A stretch of DNA of 64,000 bases from SZUA-309 sp965232595 (GCA_965232595.1 OZ246983.1:5022001-5086000), one strand, 5' to 3'; shown: positions 26,435 to 35,352, counted from the first letter of the stretch. Numbers and translations: made by a program. Notes: generated from the sequence alone by a model not told the origin.

Positions 26435-26977
26435 TTAGTCAGCCGGCCAGGCCCAGCTGAAGCCGTCCCGGTTCGGCATTTCCACCTCAGGCAGCGACTG
26501 TGCATCCAGCACCTGGTCGCGATCGATCACCCCGTTCTCCGCCAGCAGGTAGGCGGTCACCGCGTACACTTCGTCTGCGCTCAGCATTCCAGGCTGGTGG
26601 TAAGGCATGGCCCGGCGAACGTAGTCGAACACGGTGGTGGCGTAGGGCCAGTAGCTGCCGATGGTTTTCACCGGCTGGTCTCCCGTCAGCGAGCCGATGC
26701 CGCCGGTCAGCCGATCGTTCGGGCCACCCTGACCGCCATCGCCATGACAGATCCGGCACTCCCGCTGGTAGACCGCAAGCCCCTGGTGCGCATCGCCGCT
26801 GCCGGACGGCAGCCCGCGACCATCGGGCATGACCACGAAGTCCAGCGCCCCGGCTTCCGCTTCGCTCAGCGGCGTCCCGAGACCAGGCCCCTCCGCCGCC
26901 ATGACAAAGGGGCTGGCGGTGAGCAGCAGCCCAAGCGCGACCCGTCGGATTCCGGCCATGGCTTCATACATAAACAT
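26435..26977 (-). CDS. Cytochrome c, short SoxD-like
   Basis: 180 residues with a signal peptide (VALGLLLTASPFVMAAEG) and a single heme motif CRICH near residue 87. The stretch PVKTIGSYWPYATTVFDYVRRAMPYHQPGMLSADEVYAVTAYLLAENG follows the SoxD heme-domain pattern. Known SoxD proteins are about twice this length with two heme domains; here the second is absent. The ATG at 26977 has GGGAG nine bases upstream and overlaps the soxC stop, so translation is coupled; ATGs at 26971 and 26959 are alternatives. It should take electrons from the SoxC-like molybdenum subunit in the periplasm. Confidence 0.82.
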   Translation of the reverse strand: MFMYEAMAGIRRVALGLLLTASPFVMAAEGPGLGTPLSEAEAGALDFVVMPDGRGLPSGSGDAHQGLAVYQRECRICHGDGGQGGPNDRLTGGIGSLTGDQPVKTIGSYWPYATTVFDYVRRAMPYHQPGMLSADEVYAVTAYLLAENGVIDRDQVLDAQSLPEVEMPNRDGFSWAWPAD

Positions 26978-28235
26978 TGCGCGCCGCTCCCTGCTCGTTG
27001 ACCGCCCAGGCCTGAATGCCGTTGTAGTGGTAAAACGCTTCCGGCGCTCTGCCGGCAAGCACCTGAGCTCTGGTGGGTTGCACCGCGCCGGTCTCATCGA
27101 CTGCCCGGCTGAGCAGGGTGGCCGGCCCACCGTCCCAGCGCCAGGCAGCACGGAAGCGGGTCAGGCACTTCGGCAGCGCATGCTCGTCCAGGGCTGCTTC
27201 CGCCCAGCTGTTCCCGCCATCCGCAGACACTTCCACCCTGCTGATCCTGCCGGCACCCGACCAGGCGATGCCGCTGATCTGGTAAATGCCGGGGGTTGCC
27301 AGATCCAGCCCGGGCGACGGGCTGGTGATCACCGACTTCACCGCCATCGGGAAGGTGAACAGCCTGGCGTTGCCATCCTCCGCCAGGTCCGAGTACTTGG
27401 ACGTTTCATCTTTCGACATGGTCGGCGCTTCGGTGACCTTGAGCGTCCGCAGCCACTTCACGCTGGCGTTGCCTTCCCAGCCGGGCAGGAACAGCCGCAT
27501 CGGGTAGCCGTTCGACGGCCGCAGCCGCTCGCCGTTCTGGTAGAGCGCGACTATGGCATCATCCATGATCTTCTCGAGCGGCACGCTCCGACTCATCACC
27601 GCCGCGTCCGCCCCATCGGCGACCACCCACTTGCCCTCCGGCTTCACCCCCGCCTCATCGAGCAGCACGCTGAGCGGCACGCCGCCCCACTCGCTGGCCG
27701 AGACGAGGCCGTGGATGCTTGCACAGTCCGCGTCCACCGGGTTCGGAGCGATCAGCGCGCCGCTGTTCCCCGAGCACTCTAGAAACTGAATCTTCGATAC
27801 CTGGGGATAACGGTCCAGCGTTTCCACATCAAATGCCAACGGCCTGTCCACCAGACCATGAATCACCAGCCGGTGCTCGGCTGGATCGATCTGCGGGATG
27901 CCTGAATGGTGGCGCTCGAAGTGCAGCCGGCTGGGGGTGATGATCCCATCCAGGTGCTGCAACGGTGTTCGCGAGACGCCGGCGCCGGTTGTGCCGGGCT
28001 GTGAGCCGACCGGAGCTCTGACCACGTGCGCCTCGAACGGCGACGGTGCCCCGCTCGGCCCCATGCCGATCCCCGGCGCACGCATCCAGGGATCCCGTTC
28101 CGGTGCCGCGCCTGCCTGCCCGGCCACCAGCATGCCGGCGCCCGCGGTCAGCGCGGATTTCAGAAACAGTCGCCGGTGCAGCAGGCCGTTGCCAGCCACA
28201 GGCAGCAGATCGTCAGAGTTTACATCGTCAGTCAT
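26964..28235 (-). CDS. soxC: SoxC-type sulfite/sulfane dehydrogenase, molybdopterin subunit
   Basis: A 423-residue sulfite-oxidase-family protein. A twin-arginine signal (HRRLFLKSALTAGAGML, residues about 20-37) directs export of the folded cofactor-loaded protein. The Mo-ligating Cys lies in FLECSGNSG near residue 141. The dimerisation-domain block EGNASVKWLRTLKV, DETSKYSDL, VKSVITSPSPG and DKCLTRF-like LPKCLTRF closely follow SoxC. ATG at 28235 with GGGAGGAG upstream. The downstream cytochrome overlaps it. soxXYZAB are not in the window, so this pair may act alone on sulfite or a thiosulfate-derived group, or on another S-oxide. Confidence 0.87.
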   Translation of the reverse strand: MTDDVNSDDLLPVAGNGLLHRRLFLKSALTAGAGMLVAGQAGAAPERDPWMRAPGIGMGPSGAPSPFEAHVVRAPVGSQPGTTGAGVSRTPLQHLDGIITPSRLHFERHHSGIPQIDPAEHRLVIHGLVDRPLAFDVETLDRYPQVSKIQFLECSGNSGALIAPNPVDADCASIHGLVSASEWGGVPLSVLLDEAGVKPEGKWVVADGADAAVMSRSVPLEKIMDDAIVALYQNGERLRPSNGYPMRLFLPGWEGNASVKWLRTLKVTEAPTMSKDETSKYSDLAEDGNARLFTFPMAVKSVITSPSPGLDLATPGIYQISGIAWSGAGRISRVEVSADGGNSWAEAALDEHALPKCLTRFRAAWRWDGGPATLLSRAVDETGAVQPTRAQVLAGRAPEAFYHYNGIQAWAVNEQGAARNVYV

Positions 28236-28355
28236 TGGCTCCTCCCTCGTGAGCGATGGTGCCCGGGCCACTCAGCTGAGACAAGCCCGGATGACATTCG
28301 CCGTTGAAGCGGTAACACTGCTGTCTCTACTGCTCAGCGGGTGCAATCACCGAAT

Positions 28356-29303
28356 ATGAAGAAGGCGCTTGTAGTGCTGGTTCTGATGGGCCTGCTGGCC
28401 TGGGCATTTGCCGAGCGCCGGGCGCTGGTCATGCACGCGTTCGCCGCCGCAGGAAGCGGAGAGACTCCGCCGCTGATTGCTGCCCAGGATGAAGGTCCGG
28501 CCGTACGCTGGCTGGACGACTACTTCACCGTCGAGCGGGTCGCTCACGATACCTTTGCCATCGGCGAGCCCCGCTACGCCCAGCAAAACTACAACTACCT
28601 GATCGTCGGCGAGACGCAGGCGCTGCTTTTCGATGCCGGGCCCGGGGTGCGGGACGTGCGCAGCGTTGCGGAAGGACTGACCGACCGGCCCATCATCTTC
28701 CTGCCCTCTCATTTTCACTACGATCACGTCGGCAACGAGATCACCTTCGACGAGATCGCCGTGGTCGATCTGCCCCACATCCGCCGACAGGTGGATGAGG
28801 ATGGCCTGCTGACGCTGCGCTCAATGGAGCACCTCGGGATGAGCGAAGGGGTCGAACCTCCCAGCTGGCGGGTTGATCACTGGTGGGCGCCCGGCACGGA
28901 GATCGACCTTGGCGGCCGCACGCTGACGCTGATCTACACACCGGGCCACACCACGGATTCCGTGTCGCTGCTGGATGAGGCCGGGAAGATCCTGTTCAGC
29001 GGCGACTACCTGTACCCCGGCGACCTGTACGGCTTTCTGCCGAACTCCTCCATGGCCGACTACCACGCGACGGCGCTCACCCTGCTCGGCAATCTGCATC
29101 CGGACACGGTCATCCTCGGCGCCCATCGGCTTACGCCGCCCGGCGCGCCCCGGCTCGGTTATCAGGACGTCGAAGATCTGGCAGCTGGGCTGCTGAGGAT
29201 GCGCGAGGGTGAGCTCCAGGGAGAAGGCAACTACCCAGCGGCATTTCCCATAAACGAGCGGCTGACCATGCTGGCGGAACCCCGCTGGCTGCAGCGCTGG
29301 TAA
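28356..29303 (+). CDS. Metallo-beta-lactamase-fold hydrolase
   Basis: A 315-residue MBL-fold protein with an N-terminal membrane or signal segment (KKALVVLVLMGLLAWAFA). The zinc motif HFHYDHVGN near residue 120 is intact, with further ligands in YTPGHTTDS and SGDYLYPGDLYG and a last His in LGAHRLTPPG. The periplasmic location and lack of class B lactamase features suggest a lipid, lactone or phosphodiester substrate. Start ATG at 28356; a GTG at 28341 is in frame but less likely. It diverges from soxC. Confidence 0.85.
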   Translation: MKKALVVLVLMGLLAWAFAERRALVMHAFAAAGSGETPPLIAAQDEGPAVRWLDDYFTVERVAHDTFAIGEPRYAQQNYNYLIVGETQALLFDAGPGVRDVRSVAEGLTDRPIIFLPSHFHYDHVGNEITFDEIAVVDLPHIRRQVDEDGLLTLRSMEHLGMSEGVEPPSWRVDHWWAPGTEIDLGGRTLTLIYTPGHTTDSVSLLDEAGKILFSGDYLYPGDLYGFLPNSSMADYHATALTLLGNLHPDTVILGAHRLTPPGAPRLGYQDVEDLAAGLLRMREGELQGEGNYPAAFPINERLTMLAEPRWLQRW

Positions 29304-29308
29304 CAGCC

Positions 29309-30106
29309 GTGCGCCAGGAAGAAACCGCGCCGGCCCGACCGGTACCAACGGGCGGTGTCTGTCTAGCCACCGCACTCTGCGACCCGGAAGCCGAGCTGTT
29401 ACCGAAGGCCCGGCGCCTCTGGCCCAGCCTTCGGCAGCTGTTCGCCAGCCAGGCCATCCACGTCACCAACGACACGCATCCCGACTGGCTGGCGTTTCTG
29501 GAGGCGAACCAGGTACCGACCCGCCAGGCATCACCAGCCTGGGACCACATCGGCCTGCATCGGCGACGCTCGCTGGAGATCGCCCTGGATCACTTCGACA
29601 GCGAGCGGCTGATCTATCTGGATCCGGATCACGTGCTCCGCTGGCTGGAACGGGAGCCCGACGAGCTGCAGAAGCTGCTCGCGCTGGTCGGCGCCTGGGA
29701 TTGCCTGATCATCGGCCGCTCCCCCGAGGCGTTCGCTCGAGCGCCGCAACGGTTGCGGGACACCGAGGCGGTGGTCAATCAGGTCTACGCGCTGATCAGC
29801 GGCCGTCACTGGGACCTGATGATGGCCGCCCGCGGCTTCTCCCGACAGGCCGCCGAGCACATCACCCGCCACTGCCGGGAAGATACGCTGGGCAACGATG
29901 TGGCCTGGCCGCTGCTCGTCGAGCAAGCCGGAATGACCTTAGGCTATGCGGAAGCGAGCGGGCTGACCTACGAGACGAACACCGTTTACGCCAACGATCT
30001 GGAAGACTCAGAAGATGGGGATCCGGCTGCCTGGATGCTCAGGGTCTACGCCGCCAACCAGCACATCGACGCCATGCGTCCCTACCTGCCAGAAGGAACC
30101 GACTGA
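29309..30106 (+). CDS. Predicted GT-A-fold nucleotide-sugar transferase-like protein
   Basis: 265 residues, cytoplasmic, GTG start five bases after the MBL gene. A strand followed by LIYLDPDHVLRWL near residue 108 resembles the DxD-type metal site of GT-A folds. WDCLIIGRSPEAFARAPQRLRDTEAVVNQV and ARGFSRQAAEHITRHCREDTLGNDVAWPLL resemble acceptor-side segments of such enzymes. I do not know a named family. It is three bases upstream of a histidine phosphatase gene; synthesis of a phosphorylated sugar product followed by dephosphorylation would fit, but is inferred. Confidence 0.55.
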   Translation: MRQEETAPARPVPTGGVCLATALCDPEAELLPKARRLWPSLRQLFASQAIHVTNDTHPDWLAFLEANQVPTRQASPAWDHIGLHRRRSLEIALDHFDSERLIYLDPDHVLRWLEREPDELQKLLALVGAWDCLIIGRSPEAFARAPQRLRDTEAVVNQVYALISGRHWDLMMAARGFSRQAAEHITRHCREDTLGNDVAWPLLVEQAGMTLGYAEASGLTYETNTVYANDLEDSEDGDPAAWMLRVYAANQHIDAMRPYLPEGTD

Positions 30107-30109
30107 CTC

Positions 30110-30844
30110 ATGTTCGAAGCACCCAACCGCCGCCGGATCTACCTGATGCGACATGGCGAGGCCGCCTACGTAGCCGAGGATGGCACGGTCACCGACGATC
30201 CCCGCAACGTACCGCTGACGGCAACCGGCCAGATTCAGGCGCGAAAGCAGGCAGCGGTGCTCGCCAGCGTGCCGTTCGATCGCGCCATCTGCTCGGGCCT
30301 GCCGAGAACGAAGCAAACGGCAACGCTGGTTTTAGCCGGCAGGCAGACGCCGGCCCTCGAAGAGGTGCCCGAGCTGGAGGAGATCAACGGCGGCGACAGA
30401 GAGCAGCCCATCGCCGATCCGGCCGCCTGGCTCAAGCACGTGGCCAACCCCTGGGCCGGCGCCGACCACCCGGAAGCAACCTTCATGGGCGGCGAGCGCT
30501 TCCTGGACTTTGCTGACCGGATTACGCCGGCTTTCGACGCCATCGTCGCTGATCAGAGCTGGCAGACCCTGCTGCTGGTGCTGCACGGCGCGGTCAACCG
30601 CATGATCTTCAATCATGTGCTGGGGCTCGGCTGGCAGGGGCGGGTCAGCATCGAGCAGGACAACTGCTGCATCAACGTCATCGACGTGGACACGGATCCG
30701 GCGGGTGCGGTCTCGCGATTCCTTGTTCGGGCCGTCAACCTGACCAGCTACGACCTGAACAAGTCGGAGGTGTTTCTCACCAGCATGGAGCACACGGCCT
30801 CGAGAATCGCGGAGCAGATGAACCTGACGCCCAGCGACGGCTAG
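30110..30844 (+). CDS. Histidine phosphatase family protein
   Basis: A 244-residue phosphoglycerate-mutase-like phosphatase. The catalytic His is in YLMRHGEAAY near residue 12, the acidic/second-Arg block is in PLTATGQIQARKQA and AICSGLPRTKQTA, and the second His is in LVLHGAVNRMIF near residue 162. All core residues are present. The gene starts three bases after the GT-A-like gene and ends overlapping the last four bases of the convergent sulfotransferase. Likely a small-molecule or sugar-phosphate phosphatase. Confidence 0.88.
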   Translation: MFEAPNRRRIYLMRHGEAAYVAEDGTVTDDPRNVPLTATGQIQARKQAAVLASVPFDRAICSGLPRTKQTATLVLAGRQTPALEEVPELEEINGGDREQPIADPAAWLKHVANPWAGADHPEATFMGGERFLDFADRITPAFDAIVADQSWQTLLLVLHGAVNRMIFNHVLGLGWQGRVSIEQDNCCINVIDVDTDPAGAVSRFLVRAVNLTSYDLNKSEVFLTSMEHTASRIAEQMNLTPSDG

Positions 30845-31737
30845 CGGCCTTCCTCCAGCGCGGTGACCAGCGCAGCGTAGTCGGCAAAGCCGAACTCGCT
30901 GGTGATCTCTTCTGTCCAGATCTGGTCGAGCTTCGACCTGACCTCATCGCTGAGCACAGCCCCTGCTCCGGCCTTGCCTTCCCGCACCTTCGCCCCGTCG
31001 CTGTCGAAAGGCACGTGCATGCGCTCGGAGGAGAGCTCGCGCATGAGCAGATCGTCGAAGCGGTCTTTGTGTTCGAGCATGAACTCGATCGTCGAGTGCC
31101 GCTCCGTCAGATCGAGCAGCTCATCATCCAGCTCGATGCCGATGAACTCAGCGACCCGCCTTATGGTCACGCGCGGTTCCTTCAGCATGGTTTCGTAGCA
31201 CAGGAAAAGCACGTCCGGATCGTAGCGCCGAGGCCACCAGGACTTGAGATGCTGGAAGTAGCTGCGTTTAGGCAGAGCTTCTTCGAGGGCGTACTCGTTC
31301 AGCCCGACCGCGCCAGGCGCCCAGTTCCAGCCTTCGCCGAACTTGAACAGCGACACCACCACATCGGCAGGGTTACGCACCACGTTGATGTAGCGACCGC
31401 CTTTGGGCACGAAATCCCAGGCGAGATGGCTCTTGAAAGCACGCGGGTCGGCCTTCTGCTCGGCGTTGAGGTCAATCCCTACCGCCGGGCTGGTTTCGAT
31501 CCAGGGCACGACCCGGGAGATGTCGTCGAAATCCATGTCGCCGCGGGTGCGCAGGGTGTGAACGATCTGCTGGGCCCAGGTGGTGCCGCTCTTCGCGTAG
31601 GGCGTGATCACCACATCCGTCGGCCGCAGCTGCAGGCTGAGCCCGGTCTTGATCTCCTCGTCCGTGAGCATCCCCTTCTGACGCTCGCGCATCTCTTCGA
31701 GCGATTGGGGCCAGCTCAACTCCTGCCTGTCGTTCAA
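30841..31737 (-). CDS. Sulfotransferase
   Basis: A 298-residue cytosolic-type sulfotransferase. The PAPS 5'-phosphosulfate loop YAKSGTTWAQQIVHTL lies near residue 45, and the 3'-phosphate binding segment YINVVRNPADVVVSLF near residue 118. A His in the FKSHLAWDF segment is the probable catalytic base. TTG start; an internal ATG at residue 15 is an alternative. It transfers sulfate from PAPS to an alcohol, phenol, steroid or similar acceptor. It stands alone, convergent with the histidine phosphatase and divergent from the enoyl-CoA hydratase. Confidence 0.88.
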   Translation of the reverse strand: MNDRQELSWPQSLEEMRERQKGMLTDEEIKTGLSLQLRPTDVVITPYAKSGTTWAQQIVHTLRTRGDMDFDDISRVVPWIETSPAVGIDLNAEQKADPRAFKSHLAWDFVPKGGRYINVVRNPADVVVSLFKFGEGWNWAPGAVGLNEYALEEALPKRSYFQHLKSWWPRRYDPDVLFLCYETMLKEPRVTIRRVAEFIGIELDDELLDLTERHSTIEFMLEHKDRFDDLLMRELSSERMHVPFDSDGAKVREGKAGAGAVLSDEVRSKLDQIWTEEITSEFGFADYAALVTALEEGR

Positions 31738-31834
31738 CGCGCTTAACCACTGCAGTTCGCAAGCCGAGCACTATACCGCAAGCGGTGACGTGCTCTGCTG
31801 CCTGTTATGATCGGCTGAGCAGAGGGAGGTAACG

Positions 31835-32557
31835 ATGGACGCAGAACTCATCCGTCACGACGGCTGGGCCGAGCTGGTGATGAATCGCCCGGATCGGAAG
31901 AACGCAATCACCGGGCCCATGGGCATCGCCATGGCCGAGTGCCTGGGCGAAGTGAATGAGGACGACGGCATCCAGGTGCTGGTTCTGCGCGGTGCTGGCG
32001 GGGCCTTCAACTCCGGGCTCGATCTGAAGGAGTTCAACGCCGATCCGGCCCCGGACTGGCTGCCCGAGTTTCAGCACATCTGGCGCGGCGCCCACCGGGC
32101 GCTGTTCGAGTGCCAGGTCCCCATCATCGGCGCCATGGAGCGCTACGCGATCAACGGCGGCGCAGCGCTGGCGCTGGCCTGCGATCTGCTCATCGTCGGC
32201 CGGGAGTCCTTTCTCCAGGTAGGCGAAGTGCAGATCGGCATGGCAGCACCCTACAACATGGCCTGGCTCGCCCTTCGCCATCCCCAGAGCGTCGCTGCCC
32301 GCCTCGCCATGGTCGGCCGGCGGCACACGGGCGAGGCGCTGTTACATATGGGCGTCGCGTACGACTGCGTCGAGGATGCCGATGTGCTCAGCGCTGCCAC
32401 CGAGCTCGCGGCAGCCATGAGTGAATACCCGGCAGGTGGCAGCCGGAAGATCAAAGCCGGCGCCCGAGCCAACTTGGGCGAAACCGCAGACCAGTGGTTC
32501 GACAAGTTCACCAACGTGCATCCGGTTGGCGTTCCGGCGCCGAGCAGGATGCAGTAA
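31835..32557 (+). CDS. Enoyl-CoA hydratase/isomerase family protein
   Basis: A 240-residue crotonase-fold enzyme: AFNSGLDLKEFN near residue 62 (first oxyanion segment) and MERYAINGGAALALACDLLIVG near residue 103 (second). The usual GG-T/L-R block is modified to EVQIGMAAPYNMAWL. RBS GGGAGG precedes the ATG. It runs directly into the SDR gene nine bases downstream, forming a short operon for hydration and then oxidation of an acyl-CoA. Precise chain length is not readable. Confidence 0.86.
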   Translation: MDAELIRHDGWAELVMNRPDRKNAITGPMGIAMAECLGEVNEDDGIQVLVLRGAGGAFNSGLDLKEFNADPAPDWLPEFQHIWRGAHRALFECQVPIIGAMERYAINGGAALALACDLLIVGRESFLQVGEVQIGMAAPYNMAWLALRHPQSVAARLAMVGRRHTGEALLHMGVAYDCVEDADVLSAATELAAAMSEYPAGGSRKIKAGARANLGETADQWFDKFTNVHPVGVPAPSRMQ

Positions 32558-32566
32558 GCGGAGCGA

Positions 32567-33325
32567 ATGATGAGAGATCTGAACGGCAAGGTGGCCTGGA
32601 TCACCGGCGCGGGTACGGGAATCGGCGAAGCCGGCGCGGAAGCGCTGGCGGCCGCCGGCATGCAGGTCGTGCTGTCCGGTCGGCGAACCGAACCGCTCGA
32701 GGCGGCGGCAGAGCGAATCGGTTCGGCTGCCAGCGTCGAGGTCCTGGACGTCTCAGACCGAGAGGCGGTTGCGGAGGTAGCAGCAAAAGTCATCGATCGG
32801 CACGGTCGGATCGACGTGCTGGTCAACAGCGCCGGCATCAACGTCAAGGAGCGGAACTGGCACAACGTCAGCCTGGACGACTGGGACCGTGTGATCAGGA
32901 TCGATCTGGACGGGGCCTTCTACTGCTGCAAAGCCGTGCTGCCGACGATGATCGAGCAGGGCGACGGCCTGATCATAAACATCTCGTCCTGGGCAGGCAG
33001 GTTCGTCAGCGTCGTGACCGGGCCCGGCTACACGGCCGCCAAACACGCCATGAACGCCATGAACGAAAGCCTGAACATGGAGCACGGCATCCACGGGATC
33101 CGGGCCTGCGCGGTCTGCCCCGGCGAGGTGGCCACGCCGATACTGGACAATCGGCCGGTACCGGTGACCGACGAGGACAAGGCGAAGATGGTGCAGTCGG
33201 AGGACTGCGGCGAGCTGATCCGCTTCATCGCCGAGCTGCCGCCGCACGTCTGCATCAACGAGCTGACGATCAGCCCGACCTGGAATCGTGGCTACATCGC
33301 TCAGGCGCGCACCCTGGCGCCCTGA
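32567..33325 (+). CDS. Short-chain dehydrogenase/reductase
   Basis: A complete 252-residue classical SDR: cofactor loop TGAGTGIGEAGAEAL near residue 12, VEVLDVSDREAV, NSAGINVKERN near residue 87, and catalytic Ser/Tyr/Lys in ISSWAGRFVSVVTGPGYTAAKHA about residues 139-161. The C-terminal block VCPGEVATPI is typical. It is translated nine bases after the enoyl-CoA hydratase and probably oxidises the 3-hydroxyacyl product, or reduces a ketone. NAD or NADP preference is not clear. Confidence 0.9.
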   Translation: MMRDLNGKVAWITGAGTGIGEAGAEALAAAGMQVVLSGRRTEPLEAAAERIGSAASVEVLDVSDREAVAEVAAKVIDRHGRIDVLVNSAGINVKERNWHNVSLDDWDRVIRIDLDGAFYCCKAVLPTMIEQGDGLIINISSWAGRFVSVVTGPGYTAAKHAMNAMNESLNMEHGIHGIRACAVCPGEVATPILDNRPVPVTDEDKAKMVQSEDCGELIRFIAELPPHVCINELTISPTWNRGYIAQARTLAP

Positions 33326-33335
33326 GCAGGTTCGA

Positions 33336-33914
33336 CTACTCGCCGACCGGCTTGTAGCCGAACTTCATGCCGGCAATGGCAGCCTCGTACATGAGCCCGC
33401 CCTTGGCGACGGTGAAGACCGCCATGCCCTTGGTGTACGAGCCTCTGGTCGTTGCATCGCTCTGGCCTCCGGAGGCGCCCGCGGTGCCGCCGCCACCGGT
33501 GGAGGTGCTTGCCGAGGCGCCCGCGGTAATGGCGACTGCGGTTGCCTGCGCGCCGAACTCGAAGTTGCCCGAAGCGAAGTCGGTGTAGGCCCTTTCATCT
33601 TCGAAGAAGATGATCATGCTGTAGGCCTGGCCGCCGAACTGGAAGCCAACGCTGACCTGAGCCACCGAGGTGTCGCCGACGTGGTCGCCGCCGACGAATA
33701 CCCGGCCTTTACCACCGGCTCCACCGATGCCGATGCCGCCCTTGCCAATGGTCGGGAACAGCGCGTAACCGTACGCCGAGTCGAAGAACCCGCCGCTGGC
33801 CCCAGCTTCCTGGAACACGGCTCTCGAGTCGTCGTAGCCATCTGCCATGCTCATGCCAGCAGCCAGAAGTGCCAATGAGGCAATGAAAGTTGCGAGAACG
33901 TTTTTCAGGTTCAT
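33336..33914 (-). CDS. SYLF (Ysc84) lipid-binding domain protein, exported, copy 2
   Basis: A 192-residue protein with a signal peptide (cut after SMA near residue 24) and one SYLF/Ysc84 domain: AYGYALFPTIGKGGIGIGGAGGKGRVF, then VGFQFGGQAYSMIIFFED, then FTVAKGGLMYEAAIAGMKFGYKP. The Ser/Ala/Gly-rich loop near residues 128-155 is flexible. Such domains bind phosphoinositides in eukaryotes and are of uncertain role in bacteria. AAGGAGTT stands just before the start. It is the second of two tandem paralogues. Confidence 0.86.
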   Translation of the reverse strand: MNLKNVLATFIASLALLAAGMSMADGYDDSRAVFQEAGASGGFFDSAYGYALFPTIGKGGIGIGGAGGKGRVFVGGDHVGDTSVAQVSVGFQFGGQAYSMIIFFEDERAYTDFASGNFEFGAQATAVAITAGASASTSTGGGGTAGASGGQSDATTRGSYTKGMAVFTVAKGGLMYEAAIAGMKFGYKPVGE

Positions 33915-33951
33915 CGATTGAACTCCTTTTCTTATGTTGGTTGCTGCGCGC

Positions 33952-34551
33952 CTACTGCTGCTCTGCGGCTTCGCCCACCGGCTTGTAGCCGAACTTCATG
34001 CCGCCGATGCTGGCCTCGTACATCAGGCCACCCTTGGCGACGGTGAACACGGCCAGCCCCTTCGAGAAATCCCCTGAGGTCACCGCATCATGGCGGCCAC
34101 CGGAGGCACCGGCCGTGCCGCCGCCCGCCGTCGAGGCGCTGGCCGACGCGCCAGCGGTGATGGCCACCGCCGTCGCCTGAGCGCCGAACTCGAAGTTGCC
34201 GGACGAGAACTCATCGAACGCCCGCTTGTCCTCGAAGAAGATGATCATGCTGTAGGCCTGGCCACCGAGCTGAAAACCGATGGTCACCTGACCCATGGAA
34301 GTATTGCCTACATGTGCGCCACCCACGTAAACGCGTCCCTTGCCGCCCGCGCCGCCAATGCCGATACCGCCCTTACCGATGGTTGGGAACAGCGCGTAGC
34401 CATAAGCGGCCCCGAAGAACTTTCCGCTGGCTCCGGCGTTCTGAAAGACCTTCCGGGCATCATCGTAACCGTCCGCTAGCGCAGGCGCGGACATCCCGAG
34501 CATCAGCATGAGCGCCGCTGACACGGCGGCGATCCGTCCTTGTAGTCTCAT
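33952..34551 (-). CDS. SYLF (Ysc84) lipid-binding domain protein, exported, copy 1
   Basis: 199 residues from the ATG at 34551, beginning with a signal peptide (VSAALMLMLGMSAPALA). The SYLF domain is nearly identical in layout to the next gene: AYGYALFPTIGKGGIGIGGAGGKGRVYVGGAHVGNTS, QLGGQAYSMIIFFED, GASASASTAGGG, FTVAKGGLMYEASIGGMKFGYKP. The two genes are 37 bases apart and arose by tandem duplication. Upstream in-frame codons to 34710 are not signal-like and overlap the divergent gene. Probably periplasmic or inner-membrane associated. Confidence 0.86.
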   Translation of the reverse strand: MRLQGRIAAVSAALMLMLGMSAPALADGYDDARKVFQNAGASGKFFGAAYGYALFPTIGKGGIGIGGAGGKGRVYVGGAHVGNTSMGQVTIGFQLGGQAYSMIIFFEDKRAFDEFSSGNFEFGAQATAVAITAGASASASTAGGGTAGASGGRHDAVTSGDFSKGLAVFTVAKGGLMYEASIGGMKFGYKPVGEAAEQQ

Positions 34552-34599
34552 TCCAGGCTCCTGAGTAAACTGCGCGCACATGTTACACACTCCCCGGAC

Positions 34600-35349
34600 A
34601 TGATCGAAGTCGAGCTGAACTGGCTCAGCCTGCTGCTGATGTCGGGCGCGCTGGCCAGCGTGCACATTTGGTTTCCCCGCTTTGACGTTCGCTTCATTCA
34701 GACCACCCACTTCTGGATGGGCCTGATCGGTGGCATAGCGGCCGGCTACGCCATTCTCTATCTACTGCCGAAAATCGCCCGGATCACCGCAAAAGTCGTT
34801 GGCCTGGACCCCACCGCCGAGCTGGCGTTTCTCGATCTGAGGATGTACTTCCTGATGCTCACCGGCATGGTGACCTACCTCGTGATGCTGCATCTCGACA
34901 CGGGGCAGACCCGATTCTCCATACTCGCCAAGACCTTCGACTACGGGGTGCACGGCGCCTACAGCCTGTTGCTCGGCTACGTCTTTGTGGAGACGGCTTC
35001 CGAGAAGAACCAGATCAACGCATTGGTCTGCCTGGTGTTCAGCCTGCACCTGATGGGCATGAACCATGTGCTGAGGACAATTCGAACCACCGGGTTCGAC
35101 GGCGGCGTGCGCTACATCTACTTCCTGCTGGCCCTGTTAGGTTCCGGGCTTGGCCTGACGACTGAGTTGCCGGACCTGTTCGTGCACAGCCTGACCGCTT
35201 TCCTGGCCGGCATCATCCTGGTGTTTGTGATCTCCGAAGAGTTGCCGCTGAAGTACCCGGGGCGGGTTCCCTGGTTTCTAATGGGCGCAGGTCTGTTCGT
35301 GCTCGTTGTCTGGGTTATCGTCCAGTTCGATCCCCGCCTCGCCTACTGA
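34600..35349 (+). CDS. Hypothetical seven-helix membrane protein
   Basis: 249 residues with about seven membrane segments (near residues 8-24, 38-56, 80-98, 115-135, 140-158, 172-190, 195-213 and a last at 222-243). No known motif is certain. Charged residues such as HTF and EELP near segment ends (DLFVHSLTAFLAGIILVFVISEELP) recall metal transporters only loosely. It diverges from the SYLF pair with 48 bases between starts. Function unknown. Confidence 0.6.
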   Translation: MIEVELNWLSLLLMSGALASVHIWFPRFDVRFIQTTHFWMGLIGGIAAGYAILYLLPKIARITAKVVGLDPTAELAFLDLRMYFLMLTGMVTYLVMLHLDTGQTRFSILAKTFDYGVHGAYSLLLGYVFVETASEKNQINALVCLVFSLHLMGMNHVLRTIRTTGFDGGVRYIYFLLALLGSGLGLTTELPDLFVHSLTAFLAGIILVFVISEELPLKYPGRVPWFLMGAGLFVLVVWVIVQFDPRLAY

Positions 35350-35352
35350 GGC

